Shown: in pieces, positions 54,481-64,000 of the stretch | How the letters are laid out: the number at the start of each line of letters is the position of its first letter | How positions within the stretch are numbered: the stretch's first letter is position 1 | Assembly: GCA_947259975.1 (NCBI GenBank) | Contig: CAMYOD010000003.1 | Coordinates: forward strand, 56,433 to 120,432 | DNA: 64,000 bases | Source of the DNA: an uncultured Gammaproteobacteria bacterium | GTDB taxonomy: Bacteria > Pseudomonadota > Gammaproteobacteria > HyVt-429 | Direction of reading: 5' to 3' | The notes under the pieces: generated by a model | What the model saw: the letters and a program-made list of their open reading frames with translations, nothing else | Database searches by the model: none | What the model was told of the DNA's origin: nothing | Position numbers and translations under genes: made by a program

Positions 54481-55493
54481 GAGCGGTCAGCCTCCTCGTA
54501 CAGCCAGCAGGCAGCCTGATGCGCCTCCTCCTGGTTACGCAGGGTTGGGCGCCGTGCGCAGCAATGGGGCATCACCTCCGGGCAACGGGTGCAGAATCGG
54601 CAGCCGACGGGGAAATGCTGCGGCTGGGGCACCGTCCCCTCGATGGACGTCAGGCGCCGATCACGTTGGCCGGGAGTGGGAATAGACGCGAGCAAGGCGC
54701 GTGTGTACGGATGATACGGCGATTTGAACACCGGCCGAACCGCCGCGCTCTCCACGATCTCGCCCGCATACATCACCATGACGCGGCGCGAGAAATGTGC
54801 CACCACGCCGAGGTTATGGGTGATCAGCAGGATCGCCATGCCCAGCTCATCCTGCAGCTGCTTTAAAAGATCGAGGATCTGCGCCTGGATCGTTACATCA
54901 AGCGCCGTGGTCGGCTCGTCGGCGATCAACAGATCCGGCTTGCAGGCCAACGCCATGGCGATCATCACCCGCTGCTTCATGCCGCCGGAGAGTTCATGGG
55001 GATATTGATCGATGCGCCGCGCCGGTGACGGGATGCCGACTTTATCGAGCAGATCCAGTACTTCCTCCCGCGCCGTCGCCTCATCGTGGTCGAAGTGACG
55101 CTGCAGCACCTCGCCGATTTGATCGCCGATGGTGAAAACCGGGTTGAGTGAGGTCATGGGTTCCTGAAACACCATACCGATGCGGCCGCCGCGCAGCGCC
55201 TGCAATTCACTCTCCGGCAGCCCGACCAGCTCCTGGCCGCGCAGGCGGATACTGCCGCCGGTGATCTGGCCCGGCTTTTCGATCAGCCCCATGATGGCCA
55301 GCGCCGTGACCGACTTGCCGCAACCGGACTCGCCGACCAACGCGACTGTTTCCCCCGGCTGGATGTCGAAACTCACATCGCGTACCACATTCAGATCGCC
55401 CCGTTCGGTGAAAAACGACACACTGAGATCCGCCACCGACAATACTGACTGATCGTTTGCTGTAGTTGCCGCTGGATTCGCTGGAGCACTCAA
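54477..55493 (-). CDS. Peptide ABC transporter ATPase (DppD/OppD type)
   Basis: 338 residues. Walker [11 protein letters not shown] near 55, signature [15 protein letters not shown], Walker [16 protein letters not shown]-loop [12 protein letters not shown] (Asn where Asp is common), C-terminal [14 protein letters not shown]. Overlaps its neighbours by 4 bp on each side. Confidence 0.92.
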   Translation of the reverse strand: MSAPANPAATTANDQSVLSVADLSVSFFTERGDLNVVRDVSFDIQPGETVALVGESGCGKSVTALAIMGLIEKPGQITGGSIRLRGQELVGLPESELQALRGGRIGMVFQEPMTSLNPVFTIGDQIGEVLQRHFDHDEATAREEVLDLLDKVGIPSPARRIDQYPHELSGGMKQRVMIAMALACKPDLLIADEPTTALDVTIQAQILDLLKQLQDELGMAILLITHNLGVVAHFSRRVMVMYAGEIVESAAVRPVFKSPYHPYTRALLASIPTPGQRDRRLTSIEGTVPQPQHFPVGCRFCTRCPEVMPHCCARRPTLRNQEEAHQAACWLYEEADRS

Positions 55494-56470
55494 GTGCGCC
55501 GCCTCAATTTCGGGTTGAGCGCCTCACGCATACCCTCGCCCACAAGATTAAACGCCAGCACCACCACCAGGATGGCCATGCCGGGGATAAAAAACAGCCA
55601 TGGCGCATCGAAGATATAACCCTTGCCATCGGACAGGATATTGCCCCAGGTGGCGAACGGCGGCTGCACACCGAAACCCAGAAAACTCAAGGCCGATTCG
55701 GTAAGAATGGCGGTGGCGACACCGATGGTGGCGGACACCAACACCGGCGCGATGGCGTTGGGTACCATGTGCACGAAGATGATGCGCCGTTCCGGTAACC
55801 CCATGGCCTGCGCCGCCACTACGAAGTCCTGCTCACGCAAGGCGAGAAACTCCGCGCGCACGAAACGGGCGGTACCCATCCAGCTGGTCAGGCCGATGAC
55901 GATCATGATGTTGTAGATGCTCGGTGGCAGCAGCGCCACTACCGTGAGAATCAAAAAGAAAGTCGGAAAGCAGAGCATCACGTCGGTAAACCGCATAATC
56001 AGGGTATCTACGGTCATGAGGCGGAAGATCCGCAGGTTTCCGTAATAGCCCGCCAGGCCACCGAGCAGAATGCCAATGAAGATGGATATGCCCACCGCAA
56101 CGAAGCCGATCGACAGGGATACGAACGAGCCCTGCAGCATGCGTGCGAACACGTCGCGTCCCAGCTCATCAGTGCCCAGCAGATAGATGCCACCCCGCGG
56201 CAGGTCTTCCGCCGGCAGTAGCGTTGACGCAGCCGACATGGGCGGCTTGAATTTGTCCACCAGACGCACGGTGGCGGGGTCGAACACCACGGTCCACTCG
56301 GTCAGCGCTTTCGCGGCAAATGCCGCGAACAGGAGCAACACCAGCACGATGAGACCGGCCATCGCCAGGCGATCGCGCCGGAAGATATGCCAGAACTCAC
56401 GCAGGGGGGATTCCGGCGGTTGCCGCAGCGCGAGTTCGTCTTCGTCCAGGATCTGCGTCTCAGCCATCAC
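55490..56470 (-). CDS. Peptide ABC transporter permease (DppC/OppC type)
   Basis: 326 residues; N-terminal helix about 38-55 (DRLAMAGLIVLVLLLFAAF), a long periplasmic segment, then five helices. Coupling loop QDFVVAAQAMGLPERRIIFVHM near 225. C terminus GEGMREALNPKLR is typical. It shares one base with the upstream permease stop. Confidence 0.92.
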   Translation of the reverse strand: MMAETQILDEDELALRQPPESPLREFWHIFRRDRLAMAGLIVLVLLLFAAFAAKALTEWTVVFDPATVRLVDKFKPPMSAASTLLPAEDLPRGGIYLLGTDELGRDVFARMLQGSFVSLSIGFVAVGISIFIGILLGGLAGYYGNLRIFRLMTVDTLIMRFTDVMLCFPTFFLILTVVALLPPSIYNIMIVIGLTSWMGTARFVRAEFLALREQDFVVAAQAMGLPERRIIFVHMVPNAIAPVLVSATIGVATAILTESALSFLGFGVQPPFATWGNILSDGKGYIFDAPWLFFIPGMAILVVVLAFNLVGEGMREALNPKLRRRT

Positions 56471-57432
56471 TATTCCAGGCGAATGCGCGGGTCCACCACC
56501 GCGTAAAGAATATCGGAAATAAACGTGCCCGCCAGGGTCAATGCGGCGGCGATGAAATTGATCGTCAGGATGACCGGGAAGTCCCGCGACAGGATGGCGT
56601 CATAACCCAGGCGCCCGAGACCCGGCCAGGCAAAAATCTGTTCGAAGATTACCGAGCCGCCAATCAGGCCAGGCAGCAAAAATCCGAACATGGTTACGAA
56701 TGGCAACAGCGCATTACGCAGTGCGTGCCGATACACCACGGTGTCTTCATCCAGGCCCTTGGCGCGGGCCGTGCGCACATAATCCTGGCCAATCACTTCC
56801 AGCATCTGCGACCGCACGTAGCGCGAGAGCACTGCGATTCCCGCCAGGGCCGACATCAGCGACGGCATCACCAGATGCCAGACCCGGTCCATGCCGCGGA
56901 AGGCCCAATGCGCCTCCTCCATGCCGAAGGTACGCATACCGATCACCGGCACCCCCAGCCATTCGACCACCCACAGGATGACCAGATAGGAAAGGAAAAA
57001 CCCCGGGACCGAGATCAACGTATAGGCGACAAAGGTGGTACTTCGATCATAGGCGGATCCTCGCCGAATTGCGGCATGAATGCCGGTGGGAAACGACAGG
57101 GTCCAGATGATCAGGGTGGCGACGATGAACAGCGGCAACGAATTGAGGAAGCGTTCCCAGATCTTGGGCAGCACCGGCTGGCTGTCCTTGAAGGACTTGA
57201 GTTCGCCGGTCAAGAGATCCCGCATCCAATAGGCATATTGCAGGTACAGGGGATCGTCGAGATGGAAGGCCTCACGGATCTTGACGATATCCTCCGGTTT
57301 CATGCGCGGGTTGGCCGGGTCCACCTCGCTGGGCTCACCCGGTGCCAGGTGGACTACCGAATGGGCAATCACCGAGACGATCACCAGCAACACCAGGCGC
57401 TGTAACAGATTACGAAAGATAAATGGCCACAT
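56470..57432 (-). CDS. Peptide ABC transporter permease (DppB/OppB type)
   Basis: 320 residues, six helices. N terminus FIFRNLLQRLVLLVIVSVI; coupling loop DYVRTARAKGLDEDTVVYRHAL near 230; C terminus DILYAVVDPRIRLE is diagnostic. ATG at 57432 is chosen; the 18 codons further upstream would overlap the binding-protein gene. Confidence 0.92.
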   Translation of the reverse strand: MWPFIFRNLLQRLVLLVIVSVIAHSVVHLAPGEPSEVDPANPRMKPEDIVKIREAFHLDDPLYLQYAYWMRDLLTGELKSFKDSQPVLPKIWERFLNSLPLFIVATLIIWTLSFPTGIHAAIRRGSAYDRSTTFVAYTLISVPGFFLSYLVILWVVEWLGVPVIGMRTFGMEEAHWAFRGMDRVWHLVMPSLMSALAGIAVLSRYVRSQMLEVIGQDYVRTARAKGLDEDTVVYRHALRNALLPFVTMFGFLLPGLIGGSVIFEQIFAWPGLGRLGYDAILSRDFPVILTINFIAAALTLAGTFISDILYAVVDPRIRLE

Positions 57433-57452
57433 CGTGTTTGCTTTGCCGTGCG

Positions 57453-59558
57453 CTAAAGCTCGACGGCATGCTCCAGTTTCTTCCAACGATTAAAGTAGAA
57501 AAAGATACTGCCGGTCTTGGTCTGTTTCAGGCGTGACAATTTGCCTTCCTCATCGACCATGACAATTTTCTTATCCAGCACCCGGGTGCCGCGGGGCGCA
57601 AACAGAAAACTATAGGGTTGGTCATCGGCGATCACCGCATGTAAGCGATGGGTCAGTTCACGCTGTGTGGCCACATCATACTCACGGCGAATGCGTACGA
57701 TGAGATCATCCGCGACAGGATTGTTATACCCCACGAAATTCAACTGGTTTGGGCCGGACTCACTGGAATGCCAGATCTGATAAAGATCCGGATCGACCCC
57801 CATGCTCCAACCCAGGACCACCGCGTCAAACTTGCCCGGGTTGATAAAATCCTTGAGCAGTACCGCCCACTCGAACAACTGGGTGTTGCATTTGATGCCG
57901 ATCTTGCGCCAATTGTTCTGGGCAATGGTGAGCACCGCCTTGCGTACCAGATTGCCGTTGTTGGTGATGAGATTAAATTCCAGCAGTTGTCCGTCTTTCT
58001 CCAGCCAGCCGTCGGCATTTTTGCGCCAGCCCGCCTCCCCCAACAGCGCCTCAGCTGCCATCGGATCGTAGGGTAACGGCAGCACCGTTGCATCGTACCA
58101 CTGGGTGTTTTTCGGATAGGGCCCGGTGATTCGCTCGCCCTCACCATAGAGAACGTACTTGATGATCTCATCCACGTTAACGGCCATGCCTAAAGCTCGT
58201 CGTACGCGCTTATCTTTCAGTATTGGATGGCGGTTGCTATAGCCGATATAGGTAAAACCCAGACCGAGACTTGAGTAGGACTGGTAGGCCGGATCGTCCG
58301 TATAACGCGCGACCTGATGTGGCAGCGTGCCGTAGGTATCGATGGCGCCGGTACGGAATTCGACTTCCTGGGTCAGCGCATCGGGAATGATGCGGTAAAA
58401 ATAGTCCTTGTAAAGCGGCGGCCCCTCCCAGTAGTCGTCGTTGCGGGTCAGATGAATCATCTCGTCGCTTTGCCATTTCACGAACTTAAACGGCCCGAAG
58501 CCAATGGGCTTGCGATTGAATTCGCTGTCACGCATGCCGAAGGCCTCGCGCGCCGTCTCCGACAGGCCGCGGCGATCCATTTCCTGCCGCATGGCGTCTT
58601 CGTTGAGCAAATGCTCTGGTAGGATCCCCATGCTCCAGGCGTTGATGGCCGGCGAGAACAGCCGCTTATAAATCACCTCGACCACATGGGGGGCGATAAT
58701 CCGCACCGACTTGATGGGCTCGAAATCCGACGTCCGCGGCGAGAGGTTCTTCGGATCCATGATGGCCTCGTAGGTGAACTTCACATCGCCGGCGTCGAAC
58801 TCATGACCATCGTGAAAGTGCACCCCGTTACGCAGATTGAAGCGAATAATCGGATTGTGTTCGAAGACCGGTAGCAGTTCAGCGAAGCGCGGTGCGACCA
58901 GATTACGTTTGTTGGTAGGCTCTACCTCGATCCAGCTGTCATAGGGCGCACTCGAGGCGTAGTCATCGCCGATGATCACCTCCAGCCGCTTAAAGAAATC
59001 CTGATCCACCTTGCGTAATCGAAACTCGACCCGCTCGGGAACATGCAAGTCTACTGTCACACTTATTGCCGTATCGTCTTCACTCCGCAACGAGATCGAT
59101 TCCGTACGCTCGTGTGCCGGCTGCAGTCGAATATCGATGAGATTGTCTTGCAGGCTGTTCAAAGTTCCATCGGTCACTGCGCGACGAATCCTCGTCTCCA
59201 GCTCGCCCGTCGTGACCGGACTACCGTCGGGAAAATACGCACGCGGATTGACTGCCAGATAGGCCGTTTCCGTGACGGTCCAGTCAGTGGCAAGGCGACC
59301 ACGCAGGTTCAGGTTTTCATCCAGATCCAGCAGGCCCTCAAAGACTTTATCGACAATACCGCTGCTGGCGGTATCGGCGTTGAGGATTGGATTCAGGATC
59401 TTGGCGTCACCGATAGACGCCTCGATAAATTTTTCAAGCCGGGCTGGATTGCCCGTCGTCTGGGCCTCATAGGTGGGCACCCAGAAAACAGACTGGAAGA
59501 GCGCCAGCACCAACACGACGGGGGCGATGATCAATAACCACTTAAGCCGCAATGTCAT
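57453..59558 (-). CDS. Unusually long membrane-anchored peptide-binding protein
   Basis: 701 residues against roughly 530-600 for DppA/OppA. N-terminal hydrophobic helix (about 8-27) without a clear cleavage site or lipobox, so probably membrane-tethered. Family 5 fold: SIGDAKILNPILNAD near 48, FNLRNGVHFHDGHEFDAGDV near 245, then domain III. About 120-150 residues (roughly 95-235) are inserted before the HFHDG block. The segment RAYFPDGSPVTTGELETRI near 105 looks like a second copy of that block. First gene of the operon with two permeases and two ATPases. Confidence 0.82.
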   Translation of the reverse strand: MTLRLKWLLIIAPVVLVLALFQSVFWVPTYEAQTTGNPARLEKFIEASIGDAKILNPILNADTASSGIVDKVFEGLLDLDENLNLRGRLATDWTVTETAYLAVNPRAYFPDGSPVTTGELETRIRRAVTDGTLNSLQDNLIDIRLQPAHERTESISLRSEDDTAISVTVDLHVPERVEFRLRKVDQDFFKRLEVIIGDDYASSAPYDSWIEVEPTNKRNLVAPRFAELLPVFEHNPIIRFNLRNGVHFHDGHEFDAGDVKFTYEAIMDPKNLSPRTSDFEPIKSVRIIAPHVVEVIYKRLFSPAINAWSMGILPEHLLNEDAMRQEMDRRGLSETAREAFGMRDSEFNRKPIGFGPFKFVKWQSDEMIHLTRNDDYWEGPPLYKDYFYRIIPDALTQEVEFRTGAIDTYGTLPHQVARYTDDPAYQSYSSLGLGFTYIGYSNRHPILKDKRVRRALGMAVNVDEIIKYVLYGEGERITGPYPKNTQWYDATVLPLPYDPMAAEALLGEAGWRKNADGWLEKDGQLLEFNLITNNGNLVRKAVLTIAQNNWRKIGIKCNTQLFEWAVLLKDFINPGKFDAVVLGWSMGVDPDLYQIWHSSESGPNQLNFVGYNNPVADDLIVRIRREYDVATQRELTHRLHAVIADDQPYSFLFAPRGTRVLDKKIVMVDEEGKLSRLKQTKTGSIFFYFNRWKKLEHAVEL

Positions 59559-59793
59559 CCCCCGTTCTGGTAAAAAGTTTTTTCACTATGTGCACGACGT
59601 GCTGTTACCGAATATGCGCGACACACAAGATACCGAATTCATTCGCATTTTACAGAATCCACGGCCATTGCGTTACCGGACGTCCTCATATTGTGCCGAC
59701 CCGTTAAACAGGGTATATAGGGCCCACCATGCCCGCAGGTCACGACAGACGCCTGTGGATTTCTGCTGACGTAACGAGACCTTGGGGGAGGAT

Positions 59794-60585
59794 ATGGGAT
59801 TTCTTGCCGGAAAACGCGCTTTGATCGTCGGTGTCGCGAGCGAACGCTCGATTGCCTACGGCACCGCCAAGGCCATGCATCGGGAAGGAGCCCAGCTCGC
59901 CTTTACCTACCAGAACGAGAAGCTACGGACACGGGTCGAAAAAGTCGCACAACAGACCGACTCCGAAATTGTCTTGCCCTGTGATGTAAGCAGTGACGAA
60001 CAGATCGAGGCGGTATTCTCCGAGCTTGGCAAGGCCTGGGACGGCCTGGACATCATTGTGCATTCGGTGGCATTTGCGCCGCGGGAACAGCTGGACGGGC
60101 TCTATCTGGATGCAGTGACCCGCGAAGGCTTCAACACTGCGCACGAGGTCAGTTCGTATAGCTTTGCCGCCCTGGCCAAGGCCGGCCGTGCGCTGATGGC
60201 CGGTCGCGACGGCGCCTTGCTGACACTCTCATATATCGGCGCGGTCCGCTCCATGCCGGGCTACAATGTGATGGGTCTCGCCAAGGCCAGTCTGGAGGCC
60301 AATGTGCGCTATATGGCCCAGACCCTGGGCCCCGAAGGCATTCGCGTGAATGCCATTTCCGCCGGTCCGATCAAGACCCTGGCGGCAGCCGGCATCAGCG
60401 GCATGAAGAAGATGCTCGATTTCTACGACCGGACAGCACCCCTGGGGCGTGGCGTGACCATTCATGAGGTCGGCAATGCCGCCGCCTTTCTTTGCTCCGA
60501 TCTGGCGTCCGGCATCACCGCCGAGATTACCTATGTCGACGGCGGCTTTAATTCAGTCGGCATCGGCGCAAAGATGGTTGAGTGA
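59794..60585 (+). CDS. fabI: Enoyl-[acyl-carrier-protein] reductase FabI
   Basis: 263 residues, SDR fold. Reduces trans-2-enoyl-ACP with NADH in fatty acid elongation. N terminus [22 protein letters not shown] carries the nucleotide site; the catalytic Tyr-x6-Lys is in GYNVMGLAK near 160; [11 protein letters not shown] forms the substrate loop. ATG 59794 is preferred to TTG 59782 because the shorter N terminus fits the family and GGGGGAGG lies just upstream. Convergent with ppiD (3-bp gap). Confidence 0.95.
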   Translation: MGFLAGKRALIVGVASERSIAYGTAKAMHREGAQLAFTYQNEKLRTRVEKVAQQTDSEIVLPCDVSSDEQIEAVFSELGKAWDGLDIIVHSVAFAPREQLDGLYLDAVTREGFNTAHEVSSYSFAALAKAGRALMAGRDGALLTLSYIGAVRSMPGYNVMGLAKASLEANVRYMAQTLGPEGIRVNAISAGPIKTLAAAGISGMKKMLDFYDRTAPLGRGVTIHEVGNAAAFLCSDLASGITAEITYVDGGFNSVGIGAKMVE

Positions 60586-60588
60586 CCG

Positions 60589-62502
60589 CTATAACTGATC
60601 CTCATGGATCACGATTTCGGCGCTGTCTCGCAACCCCTGCCGATAACTGAGGAAGTCATCGTAGCCCCGTCGCGACAGAAGGGTGTTGCGGGTTTGTTGC
60701 ACCAGCGAAGTCTCGGCCTTGGCCGGATCGCCGTCGACAACCGCACTCAGGGCCGCGATAGCGAATCCATCCGCCGCAAGATCAATTCCCGTATAGACCG
60801 TCGCGCCCGCCGCCGGTCGGGCTGCGCGGAACAGTGCGTCGACAATACGCGCATCAATGCCCTGGGCGGCCTGGCGTGACACCTTCTGCGTCGCACTGAC
60901 GGAAACACCGTGGCGCGCTGCCACGGTACTCAGGGCTTCTCCGCTCCGCAAGCTCGCCAGCATTTTTTCGCCCAGCTCGACGGCTTGTTTGCGCGCCGCA
61001 TCGACCTTGAGTTCCTGTTCGATCTGCTCGCGCACCTCCGCCAGGGGGCGCAATTCAGACGGCTTACGCTCGAGCAATCGCAGCGCCACGTAGCTGCCTG
61101 CATCCACCTCGATAACTTCACTGTTCTCTTCGCCGCTAAGAACCTGCTCGGCAAAGGCCGCCGTCACGACGCTCGGTGTCGCGGCGATACCAGGGCCGCC
61201 GTCACGGGAAAACCAGTCGCTCTGCTTGATCTCAAGCCCCAGCTCCTCGGCGGCCGGCTGCAGGCTGTTCGGCTGCTCGTAGACCAGATTGCCGAATTTC
61301 TCCGCCTGATCGAAAAACAGCTCTTCACCACGCTCTTGCTTGAGATCCGCGGCGAGCTGCTCGCGCGCTTGTTCGAAACTCTTTTGTTTTTGCGGTACCA
61401 GTTTCGTTAGCTTAATGACATGAAAACCAAATTGGGTCTCAACGGGATCCGATACGACGCCCTCGGCAAGCGAAAAGACCGCGTCCTCGAACGGCGGCAC
61501 CATTACACCGCGCGCGATCAACCCCAGATCACCGCCTTGCGCGGCAGAACCTATATCACCCGAGTGCTCTTTCGCCAGCGCCGCGAAATCAGCGCCCGCG
61601 CGCGCCTGCGCCGCCAAAGTCTTCGCCTTTTCCAGCGCAGTCTCGCGGACCGCCGCATCCGCATCCTGCGCTGCCGTAATCAGAATATGACTTGCATGAC
61701 GCTGCTCAGGGAGGGTGTACTGGTCGACATTGTTTTCATAACGGGTCCGCAGCTCATCTTCGGTCGGCTCGATCTTGCGCGCCAGATCCACGATTGACAG
61801 CTGGATATATTCAACCCGCAGTTTCTCCGGCACCCGGAATCGAGCATCATTGGTTCGATAATGCTCCTCGATCGCGCTCTCGCTGAGCACGATCTCTGGC
61901 AAGAACTTCTCGGGCTTAATCTGCAGGTAAGCCATCTCGCGCTCTTGCATCTGGAGCACCAGCGCACGCTCCACTTCCCGATTCGTTACGAAGGCGGACT
62001 CGAGATAACCTCGCTGCACCTGGTCAACGGCATTCTGCTGACGCAGGCGCGCCTCGAACTCCAGCGGACTCAGTCGCGCATTGCGCAACGCCAGATCGTA
62101 GCGGGTCGCATCGAAACGGCCGTCACGCTGAAACTCGGAGCGACTTTGAATAAGATCGGTAAGCTGTTTGTCGCTTGTGCGATGACCCTGATCCGATACG
62201 TTGCGTATCAGTAACACGCGATCGATGATGGTTTCGAGCACCTGACGGCGGAAGGCCTCGCTGTTGACATAGTCGGCAGGCACTTTGCCGCCGGAGAGCT
62301 GCTGTACCAGCGCGCGCTGCTCCTCGAGAGCGGCGCGGTACTCCTGGTCGCTTATGTCTTCACCGTCGACCTCGGCAACAACGATCTTGGTCAGCCCCTG
62401 GAAATAGCTCTGCACGCCCCAGAGGGCGAAGGTGACGCAGATCAGGCCGACGATGGCCCATACGAGCCACTTCTGGGCTTTATCCCGGATTGCAGTAAAC
62501 AT
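60589..62502 (-). CDS. ppiD: Periplasmic folding chaperone PpiD
   Basis: 637 residues. N-terminal membrane anchor (about 12-34, WLVWAIVGLICVTFALWGV), SurA-like chaperone domain (about 36-225), parvulin-type PPIase domain (about 265-365, HASHILI ... HSGDIGSAAQGGDLGLIARG ... VETQFGFHVIKL), then a second SurA-like part. Assists folding of proteins leaving the Sec translocon. A terminator sits 13 bp before its ATG, so it needs its own promoter or read-through from the tRNA unit. Confidence 0.93.
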   Translation of the reverse strand: MFTAIRDKAQKWLVWAIVGLICVTFALWGVQSYFQGLTKIVVAEVDGEDISDQEYRAALEEQRALVQQLSGGKVPADYVNSEAFRRQVLETIIDRVLLIRNVSDQGHRTSDKQLTDLIQSRSEFQRDGRFDATRYDLALRNARLSPLEFEARLRQQNAVDQVQRGYLESAFVTNREVERALVLQMQEREMAYLQIKPEKFLPEIVLSESAIEEHYRTNDARFRVPEKLRVEYIQLSIVDLARKIEPTEDELRTRYENNVDQYTLPEQRHASHILITAAQDADAAVRETALEKAKTLAAQARAGADFAALAKEHSGDIGSAAQGGDLGLIARGVMVPPFEDAVFSLAEGVVSDPVETQFGFHVIKLTKLVPQKQKSFEQAREQLAADLKQERGEELFFDQAEKFGNLVYEQPNSLQPAAEELGLEIKQSDWFSRDGGPGIAATPSVVTAAFAEQVLSGEENSEVIEVDAGSYVALRLLERKPSELRPLAEVREQIEQELKVDAARKQAVELGEKMLASLRSGEALSTVAARHGVSVSATQKVSRQAAQGIDARIVDALFRAARPAAGATVYTGIDLAADGFAIAALSAVVDGDPAKAETSLVQQTRNTLLSRRGYDDFLSYRQGLRDSAEIVIHEDQL

Positions 62503-62514
62503 TAAGAGCTCGAG

Positions 62515-62543
62515 GAAAAAAGGGCGCCCAAATCGAGCGCCCT
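62515..62543 (-). terminator. Rho-independent terminator after tRNA-Asp
   Basis: On the minus strand AGGGCGC, 9-nt loop, GCGCCCT, then TTTTTT. It ends the tRNA-Val/tRNA-Asp transcript just before ppiD. Confidence 0.8.
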
Positions 62544-62552
62544 GCAGAAATC

Positions 62553-62629
62553 TGGCGGAGCGGACGGGACTCGAACCCGCGACCCCCGGCGTGACAGGCC
62601 GGTATTCTAACCAGCTGAACTACCGCTCC
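62553..62629 (-). tRNA. tRNA-Asp(GTC)
   Basis: 77 nt with encoded CCA. Acceptor GGAGCGG/CCGCTCC, anticodon loop CTGTCAC (GTC), T loop TTCGAGT. Ten bp separate it from tRNA-Val. Confidence 0.96.
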
Positions 62630-62639
62630 TGGTCAGTCT

Positions 62640-62715
62640 TGGTGGGTGCTGAGGGGTTCGAACCCCCGACCTTCGCCTTGTAAGGGCGACGCTCTCCCAG
62701 CTGAGCTAAGCACCC
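62640..62715 (-). tRNA. tRNA-Val(TAC)
   Basis: 76 nt with encoded CCA. Acceptor GGGTGCT/AGCACCC, anticodon loop CTTACAA (TAC), T loop TTCGAAC. It is 10 bp after the hupB stop and probably co-transcribed with hupB or processed from its 3' region. Confidence 0.96.
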
Positions 62716-62725
62716 CGAAGGCGCG

Positions 62726-62998
62726 CTAGTTTAAGGCATCCTTCAGGGCTTTGCCAGCTTTGAACTTCGCACCCTTTGAGGCGCGAATTGTAATAGTTTC
62801 CCCGGTCTGCGGGTTACGCCCCGTACGTGCCGCGCGACTGCTGACGGAAAACGTTCCGAAACCGACGACGGTCACGGAGTCGCCTTTCTTCAATGTACCG
62901 GTAATTCCGTCGAATACCGCATCAACGGCCCTGGCCGCGGCAGCCTTCGAGATGTCTGCGGAGTCTGCCACTGCATCGATTAGATCACCTTTATTCAC
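62726..62998 (-). CDS. hupB: DNA-binding protein HU-beta
   Basis: 90 residues. [46 protein letters not shown] and [12 protein letters not shown] are canonical HU. Nucleoid protein that bends DNA; homodimer or dimer with HU-alpha. The start codon is GTG (62998), preceded by GAGAGGA. Located after lon as in other gammaproteobacteria. Confidence 0.96.
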   Translation of the reverse strand: MNKGDLIDAVADSADISKAAAARAVDAVFDGITGTLKKGDSVTVVGFGTFSVSSRAARTGRNPQTGETITIRASKGAKFKAGKALKDALN

Positions 62999-63098
62999 GT
63001 TATGTATCCTCTCAATTGAAGGTATCGAAATTTTTTATGGAACGACTTGAGCGCGGAATACTCACCCAGACCACGGCCCACGGATTCTCCCCGCCAAC

Positions 63099-63128
63099 GT
63101 TATAACAAGGCGCCGAAAGTCGTGTCAA
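63099..63128 (-). promoter_or_regulatory. Sigma-70 promoter of hupB
   Basis: Minus strand TTGACA (63128-63123), 18-nt spacer, TATAAC (63104-63099). Leader of about 95 nt to the GTG start. Confidence 0.6.
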
Positions 63129-63233
63129 GAATCACGTTATTCTGATTGCCGCCCAAATACACGTAGGCCCAACCAAAGAAATATATTGACAAGAAAATAG
63201 AAAGACGCAACCGTTTGTTATGACTACAGCCAA

Positions 63234-63269
63234 CCGCCCGTGTCCGTCTATCGGCTGACAGACGGGCGG
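63234..63269 (-). terminator. Hairpin after lon
   Basis: CCGCCCGT and ACGGGCGG pair over 8 bp, with inner CCGTCT/AGACGG as an alternative pairing. It is 25 bp beyond the lon stop. The following tract is only TT, so terminator strength is uncertain. Confidence 0.4.
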
Positions 63270-63294
63270 CTACTGATCAGTATTATGCGGCAGC

Positions 63295-64000
63295 TTAGTG
63301 GGTCGTGACAACGCTGTCTTTGGTCTTATCGACATCCTTGCCGGCCTTCTCCTTCTTCTTTGGACCCTTCTCGCCCGGCTCGACCCGCATCTGCGGAACC
63401 GTCTCCAATGCGATCTCGAGCACCTGGTCGACCCAACGAACTGGTTGAATATCAAGCTTATCCTTGATGTTCTTCGGAATCTCCGTGAGATCTTTGCGGT
63501 TCTCCTCCGGGATCAGCACGACCTTGATTCCACCGCGGTGGGCCGCCAGCAGCTTTTCTTTCAGCCCGCCGATCGGCAGGACCTCGCCGCGCAGGGTGAT
63601 TTCGCCGGTCATGGCAACATCCGATTTGACCGGTATGCCGGTCAGCGCCGATACGATCGCGGTACACATACCAATACCCGCACTCGGACCGTCCTTGGGC
63701 GTTGCACCCTCGGGTACATGTACGTGAACGTCGTGGTTCTGATAGAACTCGGGATCGATACCGAACGAATCCGCGCGACTGCGTACGACACTGATGGCGG
63801 CCTGGATCGACTCCTGCATTACATCACCGAGCTTGCCCGTGTATATCTGCTTACCCTTACCCGGCAGAATCGAGCTTTCAATCGTTAACAATTCACCACC
63901 GACTTCGGTCCATGCAAGACCAGTCACCTGCCCAACCAGATTCTTTTCCTCAACGATGCCGTAACGGAAGCGCCGTACACCGAGATACTTGGCGAGTTGC
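63295..64000 (-). CDS. lon: Lon protease, C-terminal part (cut by window edge)
   Basis: The last 234 codons of ATP-dependent protease Lon; the 5' part lies beyond the window. The frame enters as [20 protein letters not shown]. The proteolytic domain has the catalytic Ser in [14 protein letters not shown] and Lys in [14 protein letters not shown]. The C-terminal tail is extended and Lys-rich ([19 protein letters not shown]). Degrades misfolded and regulatory proteins. Order lon-hupB is conserved. Confidence 0.96.
   Translation of the reverse strand, partial: QLAKYLGVRRFRYGIVEEKNLVGQVTGLAWTEVGGELLTIESSILPGKGKQIYTGKLGDVMQESIQAAISVVRSRADSFGIDPEFYQNHDVHVHVPEGATPKDGPSAGIGMCTAIVSALTGIPVKSDVAMTGEITLRGEVLPIGGLKEKLLAAHRGGIKVVLIPEENRKDLTEIPKNIKDKLDIQPVRWVDQVLEIALETVPQMRVEPGEKGPKKKEKAGKDVDKTKDSVVTTH

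Overview
This window comes from a G+C-rich gammaproteobacterial chromosome. The evidence is gene order: lptF-lptG divergent from pepA-holC-x-valS, lon-hupB-tRNAs-ppiD, rsmJ-rsmE, and MoaE/MobA beside a nitrate assimilation operon. Quinol-type nitrate assimilation, the absence of virulence or phage genes, and a DsrS-like gene hint at a free-living, possibly sulfur-oxidising relative of Chromatiales or Acidiferrobacterales. That placement is inference. No CRISPR array, prophage or complete transposon was seen.

Layout. 0.1-11 kb: PutP-type symporter, UbiA/MenA-like prenyltransferase, HAMP-GGDEF diguanylate cyclase, tRNA-Ala, ArsR regulator plus SRPBCC protein, AguB-like amidase, YcgR-like PilZ protein, HinT, a lone S24 domain, TerB-like and VOC proteins, and a large AT-richer membrane protein. 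11-17 kb: oppABCDF on the minus strand, a MITE and tRNA-Arg. 17-24 kb: small Cys-rich ORF, gpmI, an HPPD-like VOC protein and a PPi-type PEP carboxykinase. 24-33 kb: RDD protein, lptFG, pepA, holC, an acidic protein and a frameshifted valS. 33-37 kb: AT-rich DoxX-like gene, small lipoprotein, rhlE, a patch of decayed genes (ABC-2 permease, TfoX) and a pentapeptide-OmpA fusion. 37-45 kb: rsmE, rsmJ, a MoxR-ATPase / DUF2201 / DsrS-like trio, and a pair of peptidoglycan peptidases (M15B-like and Csd4/Pgp1-like). 45-53.5 kb: nirB-nirD-nasA-[DmsB-DmsC fusion], moaE and mobA. 53.5-59.6 kb: a second peptide ABC operon. 59.8-64 kb: fabI, ppiD, tRNA-Asp, tRNA-Val, hupB and the 3' part of lon.

How genes work together. 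The most striking unit is at 17.3-24.2 kb. gpmI and PPi-PEPCK act on either side of the 2-PG/PEP node. They share a neighbourhood with an HPPD-like protein, and three of its transcription starts carry sigma-54-type -24/-12 elements: two at consensus spacing with GG/GC, and one with GT in place of GC at -12. The divergent pair also shares a central dyad that could be an activator site. The nitrate operon has its own sigma-54-type promoter, and its cofactor genes moaE and mobA lie just upstream. Degenerate heptanucleotide repeats recur in at least five intergenic regions. valS, normally essential, shows an out-of-frame deletion of about 43 nt, so either the sequence is wrong here or another ValRS exists.
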